Assembly: GCF_963678635.1 (NCBI RefSeq)
Contig: NC_087063.1
Span: 38,764,759-38,828,758, forward strand
Reading direction: 5' to 3'
Length of the DNA: 64,000 nt
Source of the DNA: Symsagittifera roscoffensis
Taxonomy: Eukaryota; Xenacoelomorpha; Acoela; Convolutidae
Both the position numbers and the translations under genes were made by a program. Shown in pieces: positions 22,729 to 33,855 of this stretch; positions within the stretch are counted from its first letter, which is position 1, and each line of letters opens with the position of its first letter. The notes under the pieces are model-generated. The model was not told the DNA's origin. It made no database searches and saw only the letters and a program-made list of their open reading frames with translations.

Positions 22729-23205
22729 TTGATGTTTGAGATTATATCGCACCACATTCGATTAGATATTTTGTGTTTTCCTTTGATCTCCATTGGCTAC
22801 ACCACCAGTGTCGTTGTCTTTTTATCGCGACTCATTTGAAATTCATGGCCGTCAAGAGTAATAAGTGTTTGGCCTTCTTGGAGGTTCCCCAGATGAAAGA
22901 ATTCTTTTTTGACAGTTCAATGAGTAAAAAAAAAGAGATAATAAATACAAAGTGTACGCATGTTTAATTGGGTGATTTTAAGTCAATGCCACTTTAATGT
23001 TAAATGAAACACATGCTGCAATATGTTTATCCAAAAAATGAGTTCGATCTGAATTTGGTTATCTTAGGTTTGCAATGTTCTTTAATAGTGAACATTAATA
23101 ACTTAAGTGAAGTAACATTACCCATGATTTACTTCTGATTACTTTTTGATCGTGTCTTTTGTTCATGATCTGGGATAACTTGAATTGACAACGGAATTTA
23201 CGGTA
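22729..23205 (+). repeat. Direct repeat, copy 1
   Basis: Begins TTGATGTTTGAGATTATATC and ends near GACAACGGAATTTACGG. It is diverged from copy 2 at 23713-24145 by scattered substitutions and small indels; copy 1 has about 50 extra bases near 23000. Both share GATGAAAGAATTC followed by TTTTTTGACAG, and TACTTCTGATTACTTTTTGA. It could be part of a mobile element flanking the gap; no coding content. Confidence 0.8.
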
Positions 23206-23317
23206 AGGGCAGTTTTATTAGGTTGGATCTTATGGTACGTCATCTTTTTCCTTGACACCAATACATCATAAATCATTGTCAGGCCATTACAGTTGAGATT
23301 CGAGCTTTTAATTCGCG

Positions 23318-23570
23318 AGGCGACAATTCATAACAGGCGACCGTTCGTAACAGGCGACATTTCAGAACAGGCGACAACTCGTACCAACTAAAAAGTCGTA
23401 AAAATAGATTAAACGGGGAACATGGACTCACGCGCAGTATTCCTGTAAGCACAGCAGACCGAAGCAGAGCTAGCGTATTCTCTTTGCCATAGCCATGTTA
23501 TGATTTATCGTTTGGTACAAACTGTCGCCTGTTACGAATTTTCGCCCATTATGAATTTTCGCTATACTCT
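23318..23570. repeat. Foldback/MITE-like element with iterated ends
   Basis: The left side (23318-23385) has four imperfect copies of a 17-mer, GCGACAATTCATAACAG and variants. The right side (23522-23566) carries their reverse complements, GTCGCCTGTTACGAATTTTCG and TATGAATTTTCGC. About 140 bases of unique sequence lie between. This is the pattern of a small non-autonomous foldback element. Target duplication not resolved. Confidence 0.65.
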
Positions 23571-23712
23571 TTAAATGAAATCTCTGACTTGTTCTAACCA
23601 GTTCCGACTAAAATTGGCTCAAAACCTGGATTCTGATTTTTATGTGAACAACATCGCTAGACGTTAGTCAGTAATCAACGTGATTTTAAATCAGAACTTG
23701 TGACTAGCTGCA

Positions 23713-24145
23713 TTGCTGTTTGAGATTATATCGCCCCCACATGCGATTAGAGTTTTTGAGTTATTATATGATCTTCATTTGCTACACCGCCAGTATGTTG
23801 TTGTCTTTGTATCGCAATTCTTTTGAAATTCATGGTCGTCAAGAATAATATGTGTTTGGCTTTTTAGTGGAATTCCCCAGATGAAAGAATTCTTTTTTGA
23901 CAGTTCATTGAGTAAAAAAAGAGGTAAGAAATACAAAGTGTACGCATGTTTAATTGAGTGATTTAAATTCAATACCAAATTAACACTTAGAGTTCGATTT
24001 GAATTTGGTTATCTTAAGTTTGCAATGTTCATTAATAGCGTGAACTGAAATAAGGTAACATTAATAATGATTTACTTCTGATTACTTTTTGATGTCTTTT
24101 GTTCATAATATGGGATAATTTGAATTGACAAGTGAGTTTTTGGTG
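23713..24145 (+). repeat. Direct repeat, copy 2, ends at the assembly gap
   Basis: Matches copy 1 (22729-23205) in the same orientation and runs up to the N block. What follows in the real genome is unknown. Confidence 0.8.
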
Positions 24146-24345
24146 NNNNNNNNNNNNNNNNNNNNNNNNNNNNNNNNNNNNNNNNNNNNNNNNNNNNNNN
24201 NNNNNNNNNNNNNNNNNNNNNNNNNNNNNNNNNNNNNNNNNNNNNNNNNNNNNNNNNNNNNNNNNNNNNNNNNNNNNNNNNNNNNNNNNNNNNNNNNNNN
24301 NNNNNNNNNNNNNNNNNNNNNNNNNNNNNNNNNNNNNNNNNNNNN
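24146..24345. other. Assembly gap (200 N)
   Basis: Exactly 200 undetermined bases, probably a placeholder length. The upstream end of the BEL/Pao element, including any 5' LTR, would fall here. Confidence 0.99.
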
Positions 24346-25260
24346 AGAAACTAAATGAAAGTATTGACGATAAACAAAGATCATAACGTGTGAAATCGGA
24401 ACTTGAGAAACTCTCAAACGTCGTTGAAAAGTATGAAAAGAAGGCGTAAGAAATTGACGCCAAGCAGGGAAGTAAGGCACGTTCGGTAGAGAGTGAACAA
24501 AACAAAAACGCATACTGTTCTGAAGGTTTCGACAAAAAATCATTGAGTATTTGGAGAACACTGGCAGGGCCAAAGCGCTTGGCAGTACCTCAGAAGCTCA
24601 ATTCCTTTCGAGGTTCAAGATTGAGTTTCAGACCAAGTTCTACAAAAACGTTGACACACCCGAAAATCAGTCAGCTAATGAAGAAGTACGCCGTCACAAA
24701 GCAATGGTTGCTCAACTGGAGCTGAAAATCTCGAAAATTAAAAAAAAACATGTCAGAAATGAAACTTTGAAACGCTGAAGAAACGGTTCGATTGAATCAA
24801 CAAATGGGCAACATGACTTTGTCGATCGCCGACAAAGTGAATACTGAAAGAATACTCTTGAATACCAAATGTTGCTGAACTGAGTGAATGGTTGACTGAT
24901 GTGGCCTTAGTGCACGTCTGTTAATTGCAAAAAGAAGTCAGAAGTGCAACTGGATCCTGGTAACAAAACAATCAAGCCAATTCCAAAGAAAAGGCAGAAC
25001 CTATACAACAGAAGACAAGGGACATCGGAATAAAAACGCAGATCAATATTTGTGCTGTAACAAAGGAATCAATAATTTTTGGACTTGTCCAATTTTTCAA
25101 AATGATAAATTTGAGACAAAGATAAGAAATTCTGAAAAAAAACCGACTGTACTTTGGAAGCTTGGGCAAAACACATAGTATCAAGGATTGTAAAGTTAGT
25201 ACATGTGGGATCAGTGGTTGCGACAAAAAACACAACCGTCTGTTACATGAACAAAAGGGA
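24346..25260 (+). pseudogene. BEL/Pao gag, with zinc-finger region
   Basis: Gag coats the RNA inside the particle. From the gap edge, frames alternate: 24551-24778 is hydrophilic and Lys/Glu-rich, possibly a coiled coil. At about 25050-25110 a Cys-x2-x-Cys-like piece (LCCNKG...TCPIF) is followed at 25162-25260 by GKTHSIKDC, CGISGCDKKHNRLLHEQ. This double zinc-binding segment just before the protease is typical of BEL/Pao gag. The two halves are in different frames, so a frameshift lies between them near 25140. Start unknown. Confidence 0.75.
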
Positions 25261-27400
25261 GATAACATAACTGATGTACAACAAGAACCGACTTACTCTT
25301 ATAGTATGCCCGCAAGTAGTGGTTTAGTTCCGATTGTAAGAGTAACACTAATAACCCAGACACAGGCAAGCCAGTGGACACTTGCGATCGACAGTGACAA
25401 AGAGATGTCGAGTTTGTTAGCAAAGAAATGTAGATGAGAGCTTTCTGGACTGAACAGTGCGATCAACATCCATTGAAAAATCTCAGTAAAAATGACCGCC
25501 ATAAATCTACAAGCAGAACACATCAACTGTTTTGTACATCTCAATTTGTCACTTGGATCAACCAGTTATGATTATAGGATTTTCAAAAGAAGTTGTCCTC
25601 ACTTGTCGATATTACAAGTTTCCAAAAACAACACTTTGATAATTGGTCAGGACTATTTCAGTCTGATCAGACCAATTGAGTATAAGCATCGAAACAAAAG
25701 AGACCCATGGGGAGCAAAGACACCCCTTGGATATTCACTAAGTGGTTCATTGAGACAACGACAAGTTAGGAACTGCAAAGCCCATTCGTACTTTTGTACC
25801 GCAGAGGAACAGCTAGCAAGCATCATGAACAGCTTAAGCAATGGTGAGCCATAAAAGGTTATGGCTTCTCATAAAAGGTTGAGTAGCTATCTGCAGAAGA
25901 AAGAAGAGCTCAAAAAATTCACGAATTAACGACAAAATTCGAAGATGGAAGATGGAAAGTTGGGCTTCTATGGACAAAAGACAACGTCAAGTAACTCAAT
26001 AACTACGGAAAAGTACTGGGACAGCTGAGATTATTAAAACGAAGACTCGGCAAAGACATAGAACTGAAGAAAAAATATACCAAAACAATCGGAGCGGATC
26101 TCGAAAAGGGTGTCATCGAGAAAATGTCTCAATAAGACTTTGCAGAAAATGAGAACCAAAGGTTTTGGTATATACCCCATCGTCCCGTTTTTCACTCGCA
26201 TAAACCAGGCAAAAATCGAAGAGTTTGCAATACAGCATCGAAGTATCAAGGTACCTCTTTGAACGATAACTTACTACCTGGACCAGATTTGTTGCAGAAA
26301 CTTGTTGGGACTTTGTTCAAATTTCGGAAAGGAGCAGTTGCACTTAATGTCGACCTTGAACAGATGTTTCTTCACGTCAAAGTAAAAGAAGATGTCACTC
26401 ACTGTCTGAGGTTTTTGTACTCAGATGTTGAAAATGAAGTTGAAAGGATTGTTATTTACAAATACAATCGACAAATTTTTGGTGCTAAATTTCACCAACT
26501 TGTGTAAACTATGCACTGACAAGAACTCTTGAAGTTGATAACTTACATCGGTTGTCAAATCATTTCTACATGGATGATTTTATTTTTTCATTGATTGACC
26601 AACTGGAGACTGAGAACTTCAAAAACATGTTGCTGAAGTCTTGTTAAAAGGTGGTTTCAAAATGACGAAATTTCAAAGCAACGTTGAAAAATTGTCTAAA
26701 ACACCAAAGAAAAAAAGAGCGGAAATTGGCACTTGGTTGGAGGACCGATTCAGACACTTTAGCAGTATGTGGAATCAAGGACAAATCAGTTGAGGGATTC
26801 TCCCGAGCAGACCTTCTTAGCATGGTTTCCTCCTTATTTGACCCTTCAGGACTTTTTTTCACTCTATACACTTTGAACCGAAAAATATTTGGAGAGAATA
26901 TGGAAACAGGATGGAGTGGATTGGGATAAGGTTTCACCTTAAAATATTGCAGAAGAATACGAGTCATGGAGGAAAGAACTCGTACAAATCAAATATGTTG
27001 AAATCCCAAGAAACTGCTTCAATTTTGTACCAACACAAACTGACCTGCATTTTTTGCAGACGCGTCACTTGAAGGCTTTTGCGCGGTTGTATACTTCTGT
27101 GCGTCAGGCGTCAGGCGTCAGATGAAAATAAAGGTTTATCTTTTGTTGTTGACACAACAACAGTGGCATCAAAAAAGCAATTGAGCATACCAAGGCTGGA
27201 GTTGCAAGGAGCAGTGATCGCTGCCAGAATCAAAGACAACATACTGGAATCGCACCAAGTCACAGTAAACGAAATATACACGTGGTCGGACTCTCGTACA
27301 GTTTTGACTTGGTTGTCTTCTGAAAAAAAGTGCCAGTCCTTGTGGCATATGGGTCGCGGAGATATTAGACACCACAACTGTCAATTCATGGAGACATGAG
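25261..27400 (+). pseudogene. BEL/Pao protease, reverse transcriptase and RNase H
   Basis: The aspartic protease is seen at about 25376-25440 as LAIDSDKEMSSL; the catalytic DSG reads DSD, so it should be inactive. A linker frame (25492-25854) has the family segments LIIGQDYFSLIRP and TPLGYSLSG. The RT spans about 26160-26640: PHRPVFHSHKPGKNRRVCN, motif A NVDLEQMF (Asp at 26352) and motif C YMDD at 26567-26578, followed by FIFS. RNase H starts with ADAS (Asp at 27059), then LSIPRLELQGA near 27181 and WSDSRTVL near 27284. Stops and frame changes occur between nearly all blocks. The RT catalytic residues are themselves intact. Confidence 0.85.
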
Positions 27401-27478
27401 AAAGGACATATGAATCCAGCAGACCTATGAACAAGGGGTCTGACAAAAAATCAGATACTTAATTCCACTTGGCTACAT

Positions 27479-28838
27479 GTGCCGACCTGGATCAAAAATG
27501 AACATCAGTGGCCAAAGAATTTCAAAATCAAGGATGTTGAATTGGACAAATTCGTCGAAGAAACTTGCAACAAAGTTACAATCATTGAATCTTTGGCCGT
27601 CTGGCATAGGTTTCGTAATTTCAAAAGACTTCAAAATACAACTGCTTTTTGCATAAGGGCAATAGAAAAAGACAAACCAATTTGATCATCACAGCTGAAG
27701 AAAAGATGAAAGCAATAAAAGTAATCTTCAGATCCTTTCAACAAGAAATTTTCAAGGAAGATAAAGACATGCATCTTCAAAAACTGAATCCATTCCTTGA
27801 TGCGGATGGGTTACTGCGAGCAAGAGGCAGACTAGTGAAGTCAAAAGACTTGACATTCGCACAAAAGGAGCCAAAAGAATTGGATGGCAAGCATCATGTC
27901 AAAGGGATTTATCTGAAAAACGAACACTTAGAAAATGATCACGTCGGAATTGAACAGCTCAAAAGTATTTTTCAAGAAAACTACTGAAATATCGGCGTGA
28001 GAAACAAGCTAAGATCAACGAAAGCGAACTGTGTTCCTTGCCAAAAACTTCTCAGAAAAGGGAACACCTCATGATGGCGGATCTACCCAAGGTTATAATG
28101 GACTTCAGTAGACCATTTAAGAACACCGGAGTGGACTACTTTGGACCCTTCAATATAAAGGTCAGAAGATTGTCAGAGAAAAGATTGATCTGTCTGATGA
28201 CTTGTCTAACCACAAATGACTTGTCTTCGTGGGTACCAATAATCAGCTGAAAAGTAGATGAGGGAATGGAAAATAGAAGAAGCAATAGCCGAGAGATGCT
28301 TCGAATTGAGGTTTGGAGGAGTTTGGGAAAGACTTGTGATAAGTGCCAAGAAAGCAATATATAATGTCTTAGGAACACAAAACTTGAATGAAGACATCCT
28401 GAGAACGATAATTTGCAGCGTGGAAAAAATATTAAATCACAGACCACTTGCACCCGATTCAGATGACATTGAAATTTATGAGGTGATAACCCAAAATCAT
28501 TTCTTAATTGGATCGTCTGGGTCAGAAATGTTTCGAATCTACTCAAAGGAGTACGAATGTCGTCACAGGAACCTGAAAGCGGCCCAATCAAATGCAAATC
28601 GTATCTGGCACATATTTCAAAAGGAATATATTCCGATGCACTTAGCCAGAACTGAATGGTTCAAAAAGTCTAAGAATGAGCCTAATGAAGGAGACCTTGT
28701 ATGGATAGTTGAACAACAAATATTCACAGACAAGTTTCACTTAAGAAGAACAGAGAAATTAAACTATAGTGACGATGGTATCGGTAGATCAGCAGAAGTG
28801 AAAACTAAGACAGGAGTATATAAACGACCCATAATTTG
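27479..28838 (+). pseudogene. BEL/Pao integrase with internal core deletion
   Basis: The N-terminal part gives LDADGLLRARGRL near 27795, then NDHVGIEQL and (one frame on) GVRNKLR plus CVPCQK near 28030-28050, the zinc-binding HHCC domain. The core begins with NTGVDYFGPF near 28122 (first catalytic Asp kept). After about 28250 the sequence jumps to a different frame that opens at 28258 and reads FGGVWERL (third residue Glu kept), then LNHRPL, EGDLVWIVE and RSAEVKTKTGVYKRP. The segment that should contain the second Asp (TDNG) is missing, roughly 60 residues. The last 193 codons (28258-28836) are open, so this part decayed less. Confidence 0.85.
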
Positions 28839-28930
28839 ACTGAAACTACCAAAAGTAAATGAAAAATTAAACTGAAAAATTAAGTCAAACATCGTTTCCA
28901 ATTTTAAAAATACAAGTTCCATTGTTATTC
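28839..28930. other. Short spacer between integrase and SGNH frame
   Basis: 92 bases, AT-rich, with no polypurine tract or LTR end that I can name. Confidence 0.5.
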
Positions 28931-29417
28931 TTGGCGATAGTCATGTTTGTTCTGCTTAAAACTTTGTTACAATACCAGCTATTCAGTTAATCCTAACACT
29001 GTGTTTTTTGGTTTCTCGGGCTTAACAATTACAAACTGGCAGACCCGAATTGATTTGAAAACTCTTTAAAAGTTTACTCTTGTTGTTACTATGTGCGGAG
29101 GTAATGACGCATGTGATCATCCACATGACGATAATCTCGCAATACGAGCTGGCGAAATTACCCGTAGAAATAAGATTTTTACTGAATCAATATCCAAGCA
29201 GAAAATACTATTTGTGTCAGTTTTTCCACTGGAGTCACGGGACACCGAAATAAGCGTCGTAAATACCTTCTTGGAGACGAAAATTAGAAAGAACTTCATA
29301 CCATTGCACGTACATCCCGAGTACAAGTCCTACTCAGACAGAATTCATTACAATGAGCGCACTTATCAGACAACTCCGATTCCTTTATTAGAAAAAATGA
29401 AATACTTGTTTCAATAA
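28931..29417 (+). pseudogene. SGNH/GDSL hydrolase-like protein, frameshifted
   Basis: SGNH hydrolases are Ser esterases with four conserved blocks. Block I appears as ILGDSHV (catalytic Ser in GDS, at 28935-28945). After a frameshift, the frame from about 29070 reads VVTMCGGND, block III, with the ATG at 29091 falling inside it. Block V, Asp-x-x-His, is seen as SDRIHYN near 29335-29352, followed by NERTYQTTPIPLLEK and TAA. The spacing (about 140 residues) and beta-strand pattern fit a small domain of this fold. One or more frameshifts at about 28957 and 29060 break it. It starts 92 bases after the BEL integrase. Esterase domains are known in some retroelements, so it could be a cargo of this element, or the remnant of another one. 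No signal peptide is visible. Confidence 0.7.
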
Positions 29418-31484
29418 TTTGCTGATTTTGTTCGGCTCCGGGAGCATTCAAGATTATAGATTTACCCATTTCATTTTTTTGCACGAACTCATTGTTGATT
29501 ATTTATCTGACTTTACAAATACTCTAATTATTAAGCTTTTGGCTTTTGGTGCCAAAATAGGGCCCACTAAAAACGCCTCTATGGGCGATTCAATTACCCA
29601 TTTTTGTACTTATATTAAATTCAGTTTTTTATTTGAAAGTCAAATCCCATATTCATTTATATCCTTAGGCAACATCAAATATGACAGAAGATTTTTTTTA
29701 TATGTCGACAAGCTATAGAAATTATGAATTTTGGGCGATGCGACTTATGGGCAAAACTGAAACTGAGCAAAGATAAACCACCCACAAATCGCCAGATGTT
29801 ACAGCTTGCGAGAAGATCTGCAAAACAGTTGATGAAGTGATAAATTTAAATGAGAGATTAACAAAAAGTTTCTGCAGAGAAGTTGCAGAAAACCAGAACA
29901 AACTAAAGTAGAAAGTAGCAGATTTGAATTGAACATTTGAAGTTCGCGTAACTTTGACATTTCTCATTTGAAATAAAGCAGTTTTTTATTTCAAATTTTG
30001 ATTCAAATTTTTATTATTTAACTACTTTATAATTGTAATATTTTCTCACGTTTTATTTCAAGTTGGAGTGGTAAGGAAGGACAAATTGAAATTGACGTAA
30101 GAAAAGTTATTTTTATTGTATTATTAGAACACCCGTTAAATTTTCTGAACCGATGACCTTTTTTAAAAGTACAATTTTTCCTCCGTTTTTATATTATCCT
30201 CTGAAGTAAAAAAATTGGCTGTAAAATCTGTTGACGCTGAGACATATTTGAGTGACAAGCCATGATATCTTTCCCATCTTAAGTGCTGGAACAAACCATT
30301 TGCAGCTCAGATCACGGCTGGAGGTTTTTTATGATATCTCAATCGATCTCAGATGACATTAGTTCTTGATAATTATATATGCATTGTAAATAAGCTGAAT
30401 GCAAAAACTCTCATCACGCTACCAGTGATCGGTGCATGAAGTGAGAAGAAAATATGTTTCTACAGTTTAAGAAAGATTTTTAAGGTCGTCTTTAAAATGT
30501 TTTCATTTTTCTAATTCGAAAATCATTTTCGTGCTGAGAATTTTTTTGCCGTAAAGCAGTTGTTTCAATTAAAAATGCCAAAATTGGGAGAACGGTGATT
30601 ATGCGGACAACGAAAATCCATTTTTATCTTAAATTAGCCTCCTGAATTCCTTGTCCTGAGATGTGTACATAAATCTTCCCTGTCTTTTTGGTTCAACCAC
30701 CCTAATACGAAATGAAAATATTTATTGCGAAGTTGGATCGATTTTATTTGAAAGGGCTGATGTCCAGAGCGTTTCTTGTGATGCTCATATGGGAGTTTCA
30801 TCGTAACTGAAGAAAATGGAAGCGCATAAATACATCATGTTTAAATTACATCCCAATACCACCTCTGGGTGGTCTTAATTTTTTTGTAAAGCTGAGTTAT
30901 GAAACTGCGCTAAAAGTTGACAAAGTTGAAGGTAACTGCGACCAGAACTCGTGATAAGAATTATGTGGCCTCCTATTTGAGTTTATTTATAGATTGTTGT
31001 TTGATTGGTTCTCGTTCTCACTAGTTCAGCTGATGGTCATATTGTTAGACTGCAGCTGAAATTGCAGCATCTTTTCCGATTGGATCCACCCATAGTCATG
31101 GCCTACACAAAACAGAACATGGGATAATAATTCATTTTTTCTAAACAACTTAGAGCAGCTTATCATACTATGTCCAAAAATTAAATCTAAGCAAACTCTT
31201 TTATTTTTGTCAGTTGTTAAACACTCGTCCTTGCTTAGGAAAATCGAAATTGTCGAATGAAGGCGGTACTATAGATTTGCAATTTTCCAGTTACGTTTAG
31301 CGGGCATCATGGGGGAGCTCTGTGATGTAGATGGCGCAGGATTCAGCCCAGTGAGATAATTTTGACAACTCTAAACAGAAGACAATACTCTTATTATGGG
31401 ATAAGCAGTTGAATTCGGGGTCAAGCCTCCTTTGATACGAGCTTGCAAAAATACATAAATATTTTAACAGGACAAAAAACTTCT
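29418..31484. other. No gene; possible short gag-like piece at 29735-29935
   Basis: Mostly featureless AT-rich DNA. At 29735-29935 two overlapping frames are hydrophilic and charged (SKDKPPTNRQMLQLARRSA, then VDEVINLNERL), which may be a relic of a coiled-coil protein. Otherwise no motif, RNA or repeat was found. Confidence 0.4.
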
Positions 31485-31492
31485 AGGGCGAT

Positions 31493-31902
31493 CAGAGGCG
31501 GATTTTAGGCGAGGGAGCGGCTGAGACGCCCTTTCTATTCATGGATTCGGCCCCCTCACTAGCCACAGGTTCCTCCTTTTAATATTGTTGAATGACATCC
31601 AGTTTCGGCCGACCAACCCTATCAATTTTCTAAAGACGCCTTCGGCGCCAATAACCACTAATTTTAAAGCTGAGCACGCGACGAAAAAACGCATTTTTTT
31701 GGTCAAAGTTTTCCAAAAAACGCCCAAAAATGTTTTTATTTATGCCTGCGACGCAAGAAATTTGATCAAACTGGGGTCACTAAAATTTAGGAAGAGCTCT
31801 GAAATCATTCATTTAGCTCGACCTAAAAGCTCGACCTAAAAGTTCGACGAAAAATTTCTGGAAATACGCAGCCCCTCTCGATAAAATCCTAGATTTGCTC
31901 TG
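31493..31902. mobile_element. MITE with hAT-like ends and 8-bp target duplication
   Basis: The left end CAGAGGCGGATTTTAGGC is the inverse of the right end, ATAAAATCCTAGATTTGCTCTG, with a few mismatches. The flanks AGGGCGAT (31485-31492) and AGTGTGAT (31903-31910) agree at 6 of 8 positions, as expected for an aged 8-bp duplication. CAG-type ends and 8-bp duplications are usual for hAT elements. The middle contains AAAGACGCCTTCGGCGCC, which recurs in the inverted repeat at 60.4-61.9 kb. No coding capacity. The open frames inside are chance. Confidence 0.65.
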
Positions 31903-31910
31903 AGTGTGAT

Positions 31911-32900
31911 TGAATAGGCATGATCTTTATATTGTTATCATTCTAAGTATATTTAAAATAAACTCAGCGCGAATCGGAAAAAATTAAAGTAGTATTCTAA
32001 TTTGGTTTTCCTGGTTCTCAGTTTTAAAAAAATCTTAGTCAAGGTTGAATGATTGGATGATTGTTGCAATTTCAGAGAAAATGAGTGTAAAAATGTCTGT
32101 CTGGGCTGTTTTGTTATTCAACTGCTGTCAAATATTAAAATCTGACCGTTTCAACTGGCGTACTTCATAGCATGGAGTAATCATTCCTCAGATCTTGAAA
32201 CGAGAAATTTTTGTAAATCATATTTTTTCGTGATTTCGAATTTTTGATTCATAATTTCCTATTAACCAAAAATAGCGTTTACTTGACCTTAAATTTTTTT
32301 TATCAAGAGTCAATGAAAGTAGTTTAGACGCTTATATAGATCGTAATGTTAGTTTTCCGTTTTTATCAGAAAAAATCTCTTACCGCACCAAACACGATCT
32401 TTTGTAATTTGACTGTGATATACGCTTTAGAGCAATTCAAATTATGTCGCTGAAAGGAAGGCAATTTGCGATATCCAATTAAGAAAAAGGAAATGTTGCA
32501 AACAATTTAAATGACTATTGGTTTTGCACGTGAAATTTAGTTTTCAGGTTTTGCAGCAAAAAAGTTACCTATTGATCCAATTTTGTTTCACGTTGTTAGT
32601 TTTATGAATGTTGCTGGCGAACAAATGAATGAAATTTAGAGAGCTCCAAAGTGAAATATTTTTCTTCGAACTTCGTAAAAAGTCAATTAATTTTTTCTGT
32701 TTTACTCCAGTTCAATGACCTGAAGACGTTTTTATAGGTAGTAATGATATATATAATTTTTCGTTTTTTTTATCAGAAAAAATCTCGCTTTTTGACCGTA
32801 CCAACTTTGATCTGCAATTTAACTATGATTTACGTTTAAGAGCAATTAAAACTCATTCGCTGAAATGAAGACAACTTGCGATATCCAATCACGAAAGCGG
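31911..32900. repeat. Diverged tandem repeat (units about 450-500 bp)
   Basis: A block with TTATCAGAAAAAATCTC, then CCGTACCAA/CCGCACCAAA, then TTGCGATATCCAAT is present near 32365-32480 and again near 32776-32895. These are older, diverged copies of a repeat whose later part matches the better-preserved duplication starting at 32901. No coding content. Confidence 0.65.
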
Positions 32901-33855
32901 AAACGGTGAAAAAAAGATGAATGATATTTGGGTTCGCGGGTGGAGTTTAATTAATCCAATTGTTTCATCTGTTAATTTTATGAATCTTGCTGGCCAAATA
33001 ATTAATCAAAATTAGGGAGCTTCAACGAGAAATGTCTTTTTTTTCGCACTTCGTAGGGCTCAAGAAAAAGAAAACGAATGATTTATGTTTACTTTATTTC
33101 AATTACCTTCAAAAATGTGTTTTTAAAAAATATATATTGGTTCTATTAGTAACTAAACTAAAGTGATGAAGTTCTTGTCTTTTCAAAAATTGCAAATCAT
33201 TCAAGTTTTTGCATTGACACGTATATTATGCATCGAGATAACTTGTTTCCTAAAATTTTAAAAACGAAGCCTTGGAAAGATCAAATTCATATTATTTGAT
33301 TTTGTCATTTTTTGAATTTTTGCACTAAAGGCTAGTTACCGGCAAAACATATTTAGCTAAAATTTCCATCAAAAGTTAGCTTCATTTCAAACTTTTAGGC
33401 GCCAGGTATTATATTCTGCACACTTGGAATATGAAATGATCAATTTCAATTTGTTCTTTGAAAATTACGTTTTTCGCTTAAAAATGCAAAAAAAAAACTC
33501 AAATTTCTTTGAAGATTTTTAAAACTAAAATTGTTTCTCAACCGAGATTTTCTTATTAAAAAAGCTAGTCATATACAATTTTGATCAAAGTTTTTTTTAT
33601 ACTGAAATTTCTTTGAAGAGTTTTTATACAGAAACTTTTTATCCAACCGAAGTTTTTTAAAGTGAAATTTCTTTGAAGATTAAAGAACCACGTGTTTTGT
33701 TCGAAGAAACTGAAGTAAGTGTGCTGGTCATGTATTTCTCAATGAGACCATTTTTTTGTCAGAGAAACTCTGCTCTGTGGTTGAGATTTTATGGTATATG
33801 CCAAAAATTCAAAACTTTGATCAAAATTGTATATGACTAGCTTTTTATATAAAAA
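32901..33855 (+). repeat. Large direct duplication, copy 1 (about 955 bp)
   Basis: Starts CGGTGAAAAAAAGATGAATG and includes the TTCGCGGGTGGAGTTTAATT segment, then GGGCTCAAGAAAAAGAAAACG. It ends with TTCGAAGAAACTGAAGTAAG and ACTAGCTTTTTATATAAAAA. The first about 550 bp and the last about 150 bp are nearly identical to copy 2. The middle (about 33442-33696) is absent from copy 2. Its tail (33814-33848) is also present inverted at 33561-33590, so copy 1 contains a foldback. Confidence 0.9.

Larger units (their letters stand above)
24346..28838 (+). mobile_element. Decayed BEL/Pao LTR retrotransposon
   Basis: Domains follow in the order gag zinc fingers, protease, RT, RNase H, integrase, with motifs diagnostic of BEL/Pao (listed under the parts). 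The left end is lost in the gap. No LTR could be paired. Several frameshifts, a damaged protease motif and a deletion in the integrase core make it inactive. Confidence 0.9.

Noticed and set aside
24125-24386. Frames across the N block
   Set aside because: They exist only because undetermined bases contain no stops.
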